From contig CM050999.1 in assembly GCA_027704905.1 (NCBI GenBank), forward strand, positions 5,440,701 to 5,504,700: a stretch of DNA of 64,000 bases, given 5' to 3'. The translations under genes were made by a program, and so were the position numbers. This document shows, one piece after another, positions 41,201 to 52,277 of the stretch. How positions within the stretch are numbered: position 1 is the first letter of the stretch; the number at the start of each line of letters is the position of its first letter. Below the pieces are notes generated by a model. It was not told the DNA's origin. It saw nothing but the letters and a program-made list of their open reading frames with translations, and did not search any database. The stretch comes from Muraenolepis orangiensis. Taxonomy: Eukaryota; Chordata; Actinopteri; Gadiformes; Muraenolepididae.

Positions 41201-44200
41201 TCTGTGGTGGTCTCTGGTCTCTGGTGGTCTCTGGTGGTCTCAGGTCTCTAGTGGTCTCTGGTCTCTGGTGGTCTCAGGTCTCTGGTGGTCTCAGGTCTCA
41301 GGTCTCTGGTGGTCTCTGGTCTCTGGTGGTCTTAGGTATCTGGTGGTCTCTGGTTGTCTCTAGTGGTCTCTGGTCTCTGGTGGTCTCAGGTCTCTGGTGG
41401 TCTCAGGTCTCAGGTCTCTGGTGGTCTCTGGTCTCTGGTGGTCTTAGGTATCTGGTGGTCTCTGGTTGTCTCTAGTGGTCTCTGGTCTCTGGTGGTCTTA
41501 GGTCTCTGGTGGTCTCTGGTGGTCTTAGGTCTCCGGTGGTCTCTGGTGGTCTCAGGTCTCTGGTCTCTGGTGGTCTCAGGTCTCTGGTCTCTGGTGGTCT
41601 CAGGTCTCTGGTGGTCTCTGGTGGTCTCTGGTCTCTGGTGGTCTCAGGTCTCTAGTGGTCTCTGGTGGTCTGTGGTGGTCTCTGGTGGTCTCAGGTCTCT
41701 GGTCTCTAGTGGTCTCAGGTCTCTGGTGGTCTCTGGTCTCTGGTGGTCTTAGGTATCTGGTGGTCTTAGGTCTCTGGTGGTCTCTGGTGGTCTTAGGTCT
41801 CCGGTGGTCTCTGGTGGTCTCAGGTCTCTGGTCTCTGGTGGTCTCAGGTCTCTGGTCTCTGGTGGTCTCAGGTCTCAGGTCTCTGGTGGTCTCAGGTCTG
41901 TGGTCTCTGGTGGTCTCTGGTGGTCTCTGGTGGTCTCTGGTCTCTGGTGGTCTCAGGTCTGTGGTCTCTGGTGGTCTCTGGTCTCTGGTGGTCTCTGGTG
42001 GTCTCAGGTCTGTGGTCTCTGGTGGTCTCTGGTGGTCTCTGGTCTCTGGTGGTCTCTGGTCTCTGGTGGTGTAACTGTGTTGGTTGTGTCTCTCAGGACG
42101 ACAGCTCCGACTCGGACAGTGATGATGACAAAAAGAAGAAGAAGAAGAAGAAGAAGAAGGAGAAGAAGAAGAAGAAGGTGTGTGTCTTAGTTTAGTGTTA
42201 ATGCCACTTACAATATACAATAATAATAATAATACAATAATTCACTTTTTGTTTATATATTGTATAATATATTCTCTATTCTATATTCACATATATTCAC
42301 AGTGTACTATAAACATACAGTCACTACAAAGGTATATAATGCATCTTCTCTTGTTGTTTTGAGTGTCACATATTACAAATATTCACTTTAAAAAGTTGTT
42401 TTTTTTAGGATTCTTCCGACAGCGAGGATGACAAGAAGAAGAAGGACAAGAAGAAGAAAGATGTGCGTCTGATTTGTGGAATATTAACGCTGCTCTTTAC
42501 AGCCGCGGAGCTGGCTCCTAATTGCTCTGCAATTTGGCGTCAAACAGCAGCAGAGGCTCGTTCACCACACTGGGCTCTCAGAGTCAATTCAGTTCTATTC
42601 TATTCTATTCGGTCTCTGGGTCCAACCTGTTCATGAATGAGTCAGAACCCAGGCTGACTGGAAGTGGTGCCATTTAACAGAGAAGGCGTCCATGGATCAC
42701 TGTCACACATAACCAGTTCACACGCCTTCATTAGTTAATGGAGATGCACTTACTTCAACTGAAAACTACCACTTACCTCTGACTGACAACTTTTTTTTTC
42801 CAGAAGTCCTGCTCTTCTGACGACAGCTCTTCCTCTTCCTCCTCCTCCTCTTCCTCCTCTTCCTCTGACAGCGAGGACGATGTGGTGAGAATACAGAACA
42901 CGACAGGACACTCTTTCAATATATAAAAGTCAGTTATGGACGGTGAGTCTGTGTGATGCCTTCACGTCACGTTGATCTGTCTTCCAAAAAAATAAGAAAA
43001 AGGACAAGAAAAAGAAGAAAGACAAGAAGAAAGACAAGAAGAAAGACAAGAAGAAAGACAAGAAGAAGGACAAGAAGAAGAAGAAGGTGAGAACTTAAGT
43101 CTGGTCCTTAATGGGGAACTTGTTCAACAGGCTTGGTATCATTTCAATGAGGGTAGTAGAGGCAGACTAACGATGTTTACCTGCCATGTTGCACCCAGTG
43201 GTCGCATCTGCACTGAGCTGCACCCCCAGAGGCTCAGAGAGGATGTTGTTCTCACCATGTCCCTAATGCAGATGGACAGAGATAAGGTTGGATATCAGTT
43301 ATCCTTTAAGTGGTGTCTCTGTGCTGGTTGTGTCTCTCAGGACGACAGCTCTGACTCGGACAGTGATGATGACAAAAAGAAGAAGAAGAAGAAGAAGAAA
43401 AAGAAGGAGATGAAGAAGCAGGTGTGTGACTTAGTTTAGTAATAATGCCACTTGTACCTGGATTCACAATAATCCACTTGTGGACAGTGCACACACATAT
43501 TATATGATATAACTATTGTGCAAAGTGGACATTTGAAACAATCTAAATTACATTAAACATTTGAAATATAATTTTAAAAAGATGCAGTCAATTATAACAA
43601 ATCTTGTCTTTTGTCATCTTTTTTTTAGGATTCATCCGACAGCGAAGATGACAAGAAGAAGAAAGACAAGAAGAAGAAGAAGAAGAAGGATGTGCGTATT
43701 GTTGTGGAATATTAACGCTGCTCAAATAAATCCTTCTCATTACTGCCCCCGTTGGCTGAGAAGTGAACTGCATCCTGCTGAAGCGCGATACACTATTGTC
43801 AATTTTAATCAGAAATGAACATTGTCAAATTTCAAATGTTATTTTTACCATTATCCGTGGTAAGACTCTACTTCCTTCCACTTTCCCGGGCAAAACCGTC
43901 GCGGTTAAAATACAAAAAAACTAACAGTCCACATGCTGTTCTACACAACTGAGAGTGGAGGAAGCTCTCCTCAGTTTAATTTCAACCTGTTCATGAATGA
44001 GTCAGAACCCAGGCTGACTGTAAGTGGTGCCATTTAACAGAGAAGGCGTCCGTAGATCACTGTCACACATAACCAGTTCACACGCCTTCATTAGTTAATG
44101 GAGATGCACTTACTTCAACTGAAAACTACGACTTACCTCTGACTGACACGTTTTTTTTCCAGAAGTCCTGCTCTTCTGACGACAGCTCTTCCTCTTCCTC

Positions 44201-47054
44201 CTCCTCCTCTTCCTCCTCTTCCTCTGACAGCGAGGACGATGTGGTGAGAATACAGAACACGACAGGACACTCTTTCAATATATAAAAGTCAGTTATGGAC
44301 GGTGAGTCTGTGTGATGCCTTCACGTCACGTTGATCTGTCTTCCAAAAAAATAAGAAAAAGGACAAGAAAAAGAAGAAGGACAAGAAGAAAGACAAGAAG
44401 AAAGACAAGAAGAAAGACAAGAAGAAGAAGAAGAAGGTGAGCAGGAGAACTCCGGTCCTCCCAGCCCTGTCTAACCTCACAGTCGGACCTGATGACATTT
44501 CTGGAAGCTCCAGAGTAACGTCGTTGCGGTGGCTGCTTGGCCTTGATATCTGAATTTGTCAAAAACCAAAGCTAGCTGTCAATCACCATGCTATGAGTTA
44601 CAGTTGACAATAGAGCAGTGTAAGTGCACAAAATACATGTCAGTTTGACGTCAGCGCAGGCCAGTGTCACACACACACAGCCGTAGTCCAGAAGTGAGCA
44701 CAGGCTCACACTTTTCGAGTGCCAATTCATGAGAAATATCTACATTGAATTATTGTATTTTCAATGAGGGTAGTAGATGCAGACTAACGATGTTTACCTG
44801 CCATGTTGCACGCACCCAGTGGTCGCCCGCCATCAGACCCCAAACTCCGTCAAATGATGGAGTTTGGGGTACGATTTAGCATCTGCACTGAGCTGTACCC
44901 CCAGAGGCTCAGAGTTGTTCTCTCCATGTCCCTAATGCAGATGGACAGAGATAAGGTTGGATATCAGTTATCCTTTAAGTGGTGTCTCTGTGCTGGTTGT
45001 GTCTCTCAGGACGACAGCTCTGACTCGGACAGTGATGATGACAAAAAGAAGAAGAAGAAGAAGAAGAAGAAGAAGAAGAAGAAGGAGATGAAGAAGAAGG
45101 TGTGTGTCTTAGTTTAGTAATAATTCCACTGGATACCTGGATTCACAATAATCCACTTGTTGACAGTGCACACACGGCCCCACAAGGCACTAGAGATCCA
45201 AATAACCTACATACTTTTGAATGCAGGAAAAATAAGAAAAAAAGCATTGTTCTTTAAATAATCAGATCCATTCATTCCATATTATATGATATAACAATAA
45301 TTCCTTTTGGTATATATCGTGGGATTGAACTAAACTTTAAGTCTACGGCTGTGTCAGTGTTTGCTGAAGCAGCTGCGGTCCTCTCTAGGGAAGCCTGGTG
45401 GTGTAACTGTGTTGGTTGTGTCTCTCAGGACGACAGCTCCGACTCGGACAGTGATGATGACAAGAAGAAGAAGAAGAAGAAGAAGGACAAGAAGAAGAAG
45501 AAGAAGAAGGATGTGCGTGTGCTTGTGGAATATGAAAGCTGGCCAGGTTCCTCAATGCTCTGCAGTCCCATAATATCTCTTTACTGTTTCTCTCTTTCTT
45601 CCACTTGTGTTCAGGCTTCCTCCTCCGACTCTGAGTCTTCTGGTGACGATGACAAGAAGAAGAAGAAGAAAAAGAAGAAGAAGGATAAGAAAAAGCAGAA
45701 GAAGAAGGATAAGACGGTAAAGAGTCTTATATCTCAACGGGTCCAGTCAGCATTCAGGGGGAGGAGCCTAAGCATTGATTGGTTTTCATTTGTTGTTATT
45801 GTTTGCATCCAGGACTCCGATTCTTCAAGCAGTGATGACGATAAGAAGAAGAAAAAGAAGAAGAAGAATAAGAAGGATAAGAAAAAGAAACCGAAGAAGG
45901 ATAAGGTATTCTCAGGTCCATTCTCAAGGATCAATGCATCACGGCTCTCAGTGTTGTTTTTAAAGAGTTGTTTTGAGGATGCATCGTCTCTTTGTTTCCA
46001 ACAGGACTCATCCGGCAGTGGCAGTGACACCGATAAGGACAAAAAGAAGAAGGATAAGAAGAAGAAGAAGGAGGTCATCCTCATTTTTCATGAAAACCAA
46101 ACCAGTGGAGGTAATGCCTTTCCTATTGTGGGATAAACAAACGTCTCTCATTACAGGACCAAAGTTCACCGCCTTCCTGTGACGGTGACAGTGGCACAAA
46201 TAAGAAGAAGGAGGATAAGAAGAAGGTGAGTGAACACACCAATCAGGTTAATACAATACCAACACAACCAGTGAGGCATAGCAGTGAGGAGTTGGATGTT
46301 GTGCGACCTTCAGTTGACCTTCACAGTAAAGTCCATCCCTAAAGCCGTGTCCATGACGACCTCAAAAGGAAGGGCAGCCTCCCTATCGAACGGGCGTTGG
46401 AGCTTGGATACAAACTGGGAGGAGCCTATTTATGCGTCGCCCAGAGATCAAATATGTTCAACTCATTCAATCGATGTAAACCAATATCATCTAACCCCCA
46501 CACCCTAGGACGCCCAGGACGACGGTCGGTGTGGGAAGCCGGGGGCGGAGGGATACGCCGGAACACCGGAAGGTTATCTGACCACAGGAGGTGGGGGGGT
46601 CGAGGGGACCGGCGAGGGCGGCAGCGGCCCGGTCATCATCCCCTTCGGCGCGGGAAGCCCCAAGCTCGGCGGCGGCGGAGGCGGCAGCTGTGGCGGCGCC
46701 GGTGTGGGCGGCACCGCCTCCATAGCCACCGTATTGCTCCCGTCCAGACCCGTCCTCAAACGGGAGCCTCTGGAGGGCGGCGCCGGCGCCTGCGAGGCCA
46801 AGCCGTCCTCCCGCTTCGAGACGGCCAGGAGCACCCCGAGTGCCGTGGGCTCCTACCGCAGGCCCCCCAGCCCCATGGAGTCCCTGATGGGGAACCCCAG
46901 GAGGACCTTGGATACCGGAGGTCTCCCCACCGCTACTTCCACCCCCTCCTCCACCACCTCCTCCTCCGCCAGCACCCACCTCACCTCCTCCTCCGCCAGC
47001 ACCCACCTCACCTCCAGCGACTTGCTAAAAGGCCCAAAGCCGTATCGTCGCTGA
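31383..47054 (+). CDS. Unrecognised Lys/Ser exon-cassette gene (32 inferred exons)
   Basis: Not recognised. Exons: 31383-31404, 32283-32455, 32711-32824, 33247-33387, 34213-34285, 34864-34910, 35313-35420, 35600-35685, 36047-36142, 36293-36421, 36755-36818, 37171-37208, 37461-37515, 37616-37737, 37983-38078, 38721-38804, 38945-39037, 42097-42177, 42409-42462, 42804-42884, 42997-43086, 43341-43421, 43629-43691, 44163-44243, 44356-44436, 45010-45099, 45429-45512, 45615-45716, 45813-45905, 46005-46073, 46157-46225, 46509-47054. About 1,070 aa. Most exons are phase-0 cassettes: an acidic serine head (DSSDSDSDDD) then a lysine tail (KKDKKKD). The N-terminus (MDSYPSP) is Ala/Pro-rich. The last exon is Gly-rich, then Ser/Thr-rich, ending GPKPYRR. 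No signal peptide, TM or known domain. Composition suggests a disordered nuclear or nucleolar protein with CK2-type sites, as in Nopp140 or treacle; this is analogy, not homology. Exon 8 is 86 nt and breaks frame by one base. Exon 1 is chosen by phase and is the least certain. Confidence 0.7.
31588..31970 (-). mobile_element. LINE 3'-tail-like fragment
   Basis: ATTAGATTAGATTAGATTCT tandem pentamers followed by TATTGTCATTGTACAGCAC match the reversed 3' tails of fish L2-like LINEs. AT-rich dinucleotide DNA follows. It lies in intron 1 of the cassette gene. Confidence 0.55.
33122..33176. repeat. (GT)n microsatellite
   Basis: About 27 GT units in an intron of the cassette gene. Confidence 0.96.
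34965..35200. repeat. CTGT-rich minisatellite
   Basis: Degenerate CTGTCTGTCTGCCTGT-type units with a longer repeat period of roughly 65-70 bp, recognisable by recurring TCTTTCTGCCAGCCTGTCTG. Confidence 0.85.
35931..35992. repeat. CATATGAC repeat with a perfect 28-bp palindrome
   Basis: CATATGAC repeats in tandem and then inverts. 35943-35970 reads identically on both strands, centred on CCATATGG, in intron 8 of the cassette gene. Confidence 0.93.
36894..37165. repeat. Imperfect (GT)n/(GC) repeat
   Basis: Alternating purine-pyrimidine DNA (GT with GC and AT steps such as GCGCGCATATGTGCGCG) over 270 bp, ending 5 bp before exon 12 of the cassette gene. Such DNA favours Z-form. Confidence 0.95.
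38440..38610 (+). mobile_element. tRNA-derived SINE fragment
   Basis: CAGGTTGTCGGTTCGATCCC gives a B box, followed by GGCTCTGAGCAAGACACCTA, typical of fish tRNA SINEs. Intron 15 of the cassette gene. Confidence 0.72.
39061..42070. repeat. 3-kb GGTCTCTGGT minisatellite with 970-bp higher-order repeat
   Basis: The whole of intron 17 of the cassette gene is built from GGTCTCTGGT, GGTCTCAGGT and variant 10-mers. A marker, GAGACTTAAATTCTCTGGTC, recurs at 39061, 40031 and 41001, exactly 970 bp apart, and the variant order between markers is nearly identical in copies 1 and 2. Copy 3 has an extra local duplication near 41350-41460. GGTCTC is the BsaI site, so the array holds a very high density of that site. 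Confidence 0.97.
42097..45512 (+). repeat. Tandem duplications of exon-intron blocks in the cassette gene
   Basis: Exon quartet 42097/42409/42804/42997 is repeated as 43341/43629/44163/44356. A third partial copy begins at 45010, and a hybrid exon at 45429 has the head of the first cassette and the tail of the second. Intron DNA is copied too: CATGAATGAGTCAGAACCCA at 42632 and 43992; GGTTGGATATCAGTTATCCT at 43288 and 44957. Offsets are about 1,359 and 1,669 bp. The exon pair at 38721/38945 is an older relative. Confidence 0.93.
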
Positions 47055-47525
47055 AGAGCAGCAAAACAACCGACGTATTATGGTGGTCCAATAGTGTTAC
47101 AGGGGAGGAAATGGGGCGGAATATAATAATATTCGGGTGAAAGTGAAAGTTGATGAAAGTGATGATGATGATTTCAGTGATTTAGGAGATGTGCATGTAT
47201 AAAAAAAATGATGATTTATTCCCCTGATTAAACAAAATGTGTGCCTGCATTGTTCAGAGCTGGTCCGGGTACAGTTCAGCTGGCCGAGGTCATTGCTATC
47301 ATCTCGTGTCAACTCTTCTCTTGGCCTTTATGCAGTTTGAGCAAAGAATGAGATGATCATCATTTCTGTGTGATCGTAATCTAAATTAAAATCATACGTG
47401 GGAATATGGAAATACAATGTGTGACTCTTCTATTCTACACTGTGTGTGTGTCGGTATAACACACAATACATACCACCGTCATACAACCGTCGAAAGGTCC
47501 AATACATTACATTACACATTACACA
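47055..47525 (+). other. Probable 3'UTR of the cassette gene
   Basis: No coding potential seen. ATTAAA at 47227-47232 and again near 47385 are candidate polyadenylation signals. Confidence 0.4.
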
Positions 47526-47528
47526 ATA

Positions 47529-47910
47529 CATTCGTCATTTAAGATTCAAGATTCAAGATTCAAGATAACTTTATTTATCCCGAGGGAAATTAAGGTGCAA
47601 CAGTTGACACAGGGGGAATAAATGCACACAAAAATATACTAATACCTAAAAACTAAATAACAACAACTAACTAAACAAAACTAGTATAAACAAAATACTA
47701 AATAACTAAAATAACTCTAAATGAAATCTAAATGTATTTATAGATGAATTGCACAATTTACAGTATTATTACAGTAATACGTAGGTATACAATACACAAC
47801 AATACGTATAGTGCAAATTGGCAGTAATAAAATATTAATAAATAAATAACTCAGATGAATACTGAAAAAGTGACATGTGAAAAGTGTAAAGTGAAATTGA
47901 ATTTACAGTG
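47529..47910 (-). mobile_element. LINE 3'-tail fragment (L2-like)
   Basis: AAGATTCAAGATTCAAGATT then AACTTTATTTATCCCGAGGG is the reversed 3' end of a common fish L2-type LINE with heptamer tail repeats. The following AT-rich DNA may be part of it. Confidence 0.65.
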
Positions 47911-47924
47911 CAAAAGCCTACGCT

Positions 47925-48150
47925 TTTGGCCTTTAGCCGACGCTTTCGTCCAAAACGACTTACAATAAGGTTTTTCAACAGGTAGACAAGAGAACTACTA
48001 GTCACCATAATAATATAATATATAAATACATATACACATATATAATAACATAATATATAATACATTACATTACAATAAGGTCATTCAACAGGTAGACAAG
48101 AGAACTACTAGTTACCAGAAGTCCTAAATGCATTTCCTTCCTAACAAGCC
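47925..48150. mobile_element. Fish short interspersed repeat, partly duplicated
   Basis: GACGCTTTCGTCCAAAACGA then CTTACAATAAG is a common fish repeat motif. The block ACAGGTAGACAAGAGAACTA occurs twice (about 47979 and 48089). Confidence 0.6.
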
Positions 48151-48329
48151 ATAATAATATACATATACATATACACATATTTAATAACATAAAACAAGCC
48201 TCCAAGAGGTTATATTTTCGCCCCTGTTTGTCTGTTTGCAAGATAACTCAAAAAGTGATATACAGAATTGCAGGACACAACTTGGTGGTTAGATTAGGCT
48301 ACTTATGGGCCAAGGAACAGTATTATTGT

Positions 48330-48525
48330 TAATTGTTTGTGTTTAATTCATAATATATGATGTATAATATAATTATAATAATATAGTATATCAGTTTCTA
48401 ATTCATTATTATTAAATTCATATTTTCGCTTTTTTTTTTTTCGCGGATTTGATTAATCATCTTATTATTATTAATATTATTTTGTATCATTCATAATATT
48501 TCGTGTATAATATAATACTACCAAT

Positions 48526-48565
<40 letters not shown>

Positions 48566-48640
48566 TATTATATCTATATATATATATCTATATATATATA
48601 GATATATATATATATGTTAATAATATTGTAATAGTTTAGT
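48330..48640. repeat. AT-rich low-complexity DNA
   Basis: (ATA)n/(AT)n runs, including TAATAATAATAATAATAATA near 48530 and a self-complementary TATATC/GATATA segment at 48566-48616. No gene seen between 48150 and 48700. Confidence 0.85.
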
Positions 48641-48699
48641 GTGTATCATAATAATCCCACTAATGATTAAATGGATCACGTGTTTCCTTCGGTGACTCA

Positions 48700-48861
48700 C
48701 AGGTAGGGCTGGCTCTCTAATAACAGGACCCCGCCCACCGCCGGCTCCCTGGGGGCCCAGACTCACCTGTCTCCAGGCTCACCTTTAAGACGCGTCGCTC
48801 CGGGCTGTCCGTCACTCCGAGCTGTCCGTCACTCGATCTCCTCCTCCTCCTCCTCAACACC
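48700..48861 (+). promoter_or_regulatory. Promoter region of the His/Lys-rich gene
   Basis: GC-rich DNA after a long AT-rich stretch. CTCACCTTTAAGACGCG at about 48779 could act as a weak TATA element. GCTGTCCGTCACTC occurs twice (48805 and 48822). A (CTC)n run precedes the start codon, which lies in ACACCATGG, a good Kozak context. Confidence 0.45.
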
Positions 48862-50509
48862 ATGGACTCATTCTCTCTGTGCGATGGTATGTTTTTTAGT
48901 TAGTGTTATAATATAGACTACTAATATAGAACATGTTGTTGTGCGTCGCAGAAGAGTTTACCGACTGGACGTTTGCAACTAGGACGCTGCGCTTTGCGAC
49001 GGGCCCGATCCATTTAGTGTTTTCGTTATATAATATGTCCTTGCTTGAGCATTCTCTCGTTTTCTGCCGTTAGCTACAATGATCAATTATGATTGGTTGG
49101 CTCTCATGCCTCAACAACAACAACAACAACAACAACAACTGTAGCTTACGTGTGGCGGTCCCATGACCAGGGGATACCATCCGGACCATGGGATGAGGGA
49201 CTGAATGTGTGTCTGCTTGTCTGTCATCTTCCAGCCGTCGGTGAGGACAATGTGAAGAAGGAGGACGCTGAAAAGCAGGAGTGGTCTTTATTCAAAAAAG
49301 ACAAGGTATGAATATTAGGCCAATAATCCCCTCATAACTCATTTAGTCATTATATATATATATGTATATATTTATATATAGTTATTTATATTTATATATC
49401 TTTTATTAAATTCTGCTGAGAGTTTCCTCTCGTGTCTGTTAGACTGTCAGACTATATGGTTGCAGTTGTATATTTTAACGACCAATCTGAACACCATAAT
49501 ACAGCTCAATGTACTATGGTACTCAGGTGAGGAGCATAAACCTTCCACACCCTCTTGATTTGAATTTGATAGAAATGTGTATTAAAAAAAAATATATTTA
49601 ACATGATAAGTGGATTGGGATTGTTCTATTTCAAGGACAAGTGCAAGGACCACAAGAAAGACAAGGACCACAAGAAAGACAAGGACCACAAGAAAGACAA
49701 GGACCACAAGAAAGATGGAGACCACAAGAAGGACAAGAGCCACAAGAAAGACGGATGCCACAAGAAAGAAGGGGGCCACAAGAAAGAAGGGGGCCACAAG
49801 AAACACAAGGAACACAAGGAACACAACGGCTCCTCCTCCTCTTCCTCCTCCTCCTCCTCCTCCTCCTCTAGCAGTGACTCGGTAGGTCATACTCTATGTT
49901 CATAGCCTCTATTGTAAAGCACACACTGCAGGCATATCTCTATGATTACCATGGTGCCTCCCCAGCCATTCTCTGCACATTCCAAAACAATGGTTGACCT
50001 TAAGGGAAATGCAGCTGAACAGGTAGTTAGTTACGCCTTTAGTGTCAAAGGTTTCTAGTTGAAGGATGCATTGAAGGGTTGGAATGCAGTTCCTTACCAG
50101 AACAGGTTTAGTGAGCCATCTTAAGAAACACTCAAAGCCTGAAAACAAGCTACTCCAACTACAATATATAGATTGACTGTCCAATCCAAGCAAATATTTA
50201 TGTTTCTAATGAATTCGAACGTTTGATATTAATTCAAGGATTGATATTGGATCAACGCCATTATTCTAATGTTATATATTTTAGGGCACATAAATGCCGG
50301 CTCTGTGCTGGTGATTATTGTTTTTGAGCTATTGTCCTGCCCTGTTCTACTCTGGGTGTGACTGTATTGACTCCTGGGTCAAACGCCACTGCTGCAGCCT
50401 AGGTGTAGTGAACTTACTTTTAACACGTTTATTTACAGATCTACATGACAGTCTGTGTGGCTCTCTGATTAAACGTTGTTGTGTGTTTTAGCGCCACTGT
50501 CATGCCTAA
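48862..50509 (+). CDS. Small His/Lys/Ser-rich protein gene (4 exons, 119 aa)
   Basis: Not recognised. Exons 48862-48886, 49235-49305, 49636-49881 and 50492-50509 join in frame (360 nt). The protein starts MDSFSLCDAVGEDNVKKEDA, then EWSLFKKDK, then about ten copies of an HKKDKD/HKKDG/HKKEGG repeat, a run of about 15 serines (GGC then TCC codons), and ends DSRHCHA. No signal peptide or TM; highly charged and presumably disordered. It shares with the larger cassette gene upstream the MDS start, a tiny first exon with a phase-1 donor, an Ala codon completed by CC at exon 2, lysine-rich repeats and polyserine. Its intron 1 resembles the DNA after the 63734 exon. AATAAA follows at 50848. The last exon is only five codons plus stop and is the least certain. 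Confidence 0.68.
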
Positions 50510-50847
50510 GAAAGGAACACACCCTGGGGCGTGGGACAGCTACAGATCAGATAGGGGTCATAAAATAAAGATTGTGTCCATGGAAACAAGGTTAACACGT
50601 ACACAAATTGGAGTGTGCTTGTGGCATGCGGATGCTAGCTCTAAATGGACATTCATTGGAGACGTGTTTTCATCACCTGTGCTAACACCTTATGTGTTTT
50701 TGTTCCAGGATTGAACAGCGGACGCATGACGAGGAACCACGGTTCTGCGGACCGGTAACACTTGGTACTCCTGTGTGTTGTCTGCCTGTGTACTATTGGG
50801 TTCCTCTGGCCTAATGACAGAACATGGATGTTATGTTTATGTAAACT

Positions 50848-50853
50848 AATAAA
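50848..50853 (+). terminator. Polyadenylation signal of the His/Lys-rich gene
   Basis: AATAAA 339 bp after the stop codon. Confidence 0.6.
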
Positions 50854-51276
50854 GGATATTTACAACATGCATCATGAGTGTTTGCTTTGTTTTAAATCCC
50901 GGTCTATACAAGGTTTTGCCTTGTTTTTGTAGGCCTAAGACTCTAACCTTACTACCAAGCAAGTTCAACATTCCCAGGATATCTTTTCATTATCTGGCTT
51001 CACTAAGCTAACAACCGCAATCACACTAAGAGGTGTCACAATGGTTCTCAAGTCAATCAAGTTTTTCCCGATCTAGCTAGAAGTGCGTTCATGTAAAAGG
51101 GTTTGTGTCATGTGAGCAATCACAAGCATGGACAAGACTACAAGATCCGCATATTTTACAAAAGATGACCAAACTAAAATAAACAAATATGGAGTTTCAA
51201 GATATAATCCAGGCAAAAAGCAACAGTTGCTGCTGCCAAGGGAAGGGAGCTGGAAACGCTGTTTCCCTCCACTGTC
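50854..51276. other. Intergenic DNA, nothing recognised
   Basis: No credible coding exon, repeat array or transposon landmark seen. Confidence 0.5.
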
Positions 51277-51975
51277 AAGTCAAGTCAAGTTTATTGTCAC
51301 TTCACAGTTTACACAAGTATAAAGCAGTGGTGTGAAAATCTTATGTGCAAAACCCGACGACAGACAGCAGTTATAAAAATAAGATAAAAATAGATAAAAA
51401 TAAAATGGAATAAAGTAAAAAAATAAAAATGCAATATATATAATGCAATATATCGGCACAGAAAAAGAGCAATATGTATATATAAATCAATGTAATAAAA
51501 TATACATTGTTATATGCTATACGCCCTTGTTCAGCAGCCTGATGGCCTGACTGTGGAAGCTATCTCGGAGTCTATTTGTACGGCACTTGATACTGTAAGA
51601 CCCTGTAAGTACACTCTCGATGGTGCCGTTATAGAATGTTCTCAGGATGCGTTGTTGGGCCCTTTTTACCACGTGTGTGGTGTGCGTGGACCACGTGAGG
51701 ACCTCGGAGATGTGCACGCCGAGGAACTTGAAGCCGCTGACCCTCTCTACTGCAACACCATCGATGAAGTCCACGATCAGCTCCTTGGTCTTCTTGACGT
51801 TGAGGGCGAGGCTGTTCTCCTGGCACCACTGCTCCAGCGATCCGACCTCCTCCCTGTAGGCTGTCTCGTCGTCGCCGGCGATCAGGCCCATCACTATCGT
51901 GATGGGCTGAGAATGGGCTGAGAATCCAGTTTTTAATTTTATTTTTCCGGTCTCTAAAACCTTTGCTGTCATAAG
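51277..51975 (-). mobile_element. LINE 3' fragment, internally deleted
   Basis: Same family as the element at 59571-61640. The 3' tail, reversed, is GTCAAGTCAAGTCAAGTTTA. The reading frame at 51517-51972 shows the RT C-terminal region (KKTKELIVDF, FLGVHISEVLTWSTHTTHVV) and ends IRLLNKGV, but segments present in the other copy are missing. 5'-truncated. Confidence 0.88.
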
Positions 51976-51994
51976 AGACCCTCACTATTCACAC

Positions 51995-52260
51995 ACCGAG
52001 GTCCTGATCTTCTGACACCATTTTCCAAGATGATTTATTGATGAAGTGGTCGACGCTGCCATAAGCCATTCAAATGGTTACTTGGGGCTCCTCCCGACGA
52101 CAAGGACACGGCTGATGAGGAAACCGGTTTATTGCAGAGTTTGTAGTTGTAAGAAAAACAGAGCAGATAGTCCATGCTGGCGCTCCTTCTGTGTGTGTGT
52201 GGTGGTGGTGGCTGGTTAAACCTGTGGGTCCTGATCCACCACCACGAACACAGTGAGCAG
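51995..52260. mobile_element. LTR-like sequence next to the minus-strand Gypsy element
   Basis: AACCGGTTTATTGCAGAG (reversed AATAAA context) and GGCTGGTTAAACCTGTGGGT resemble the LTR-like element at 26868-27265. It adjoins the decayed Gypsy pol and is plausibly its LTR. Confidence 0.45.
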
Positions 52261-52277
52261 ATCCCGGAGGAGATCGT

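Noticed and set aside
39129..42220. Series of SGGLWWSLVVSG frames, and the reverse RPPETTRD frame
   Set aside because: They are translations of the 10-bp intronic minisatellite; flanking exons have good splice sites at both sides.
46397..47140. 247-aa frame overlapping the last exon of the cassette gene
   Set aside because: The frame entered from the acceptor at 46509 in phase 0 is the one that matches the upstream exons; the longer frame is out of phase with them.
51514..51921. 135-aa plus-strand frame, and similar ones at 59965 and 60354
   Set aside because: They are antisense shadows of the minus-strand LINE reverse transcriptase.
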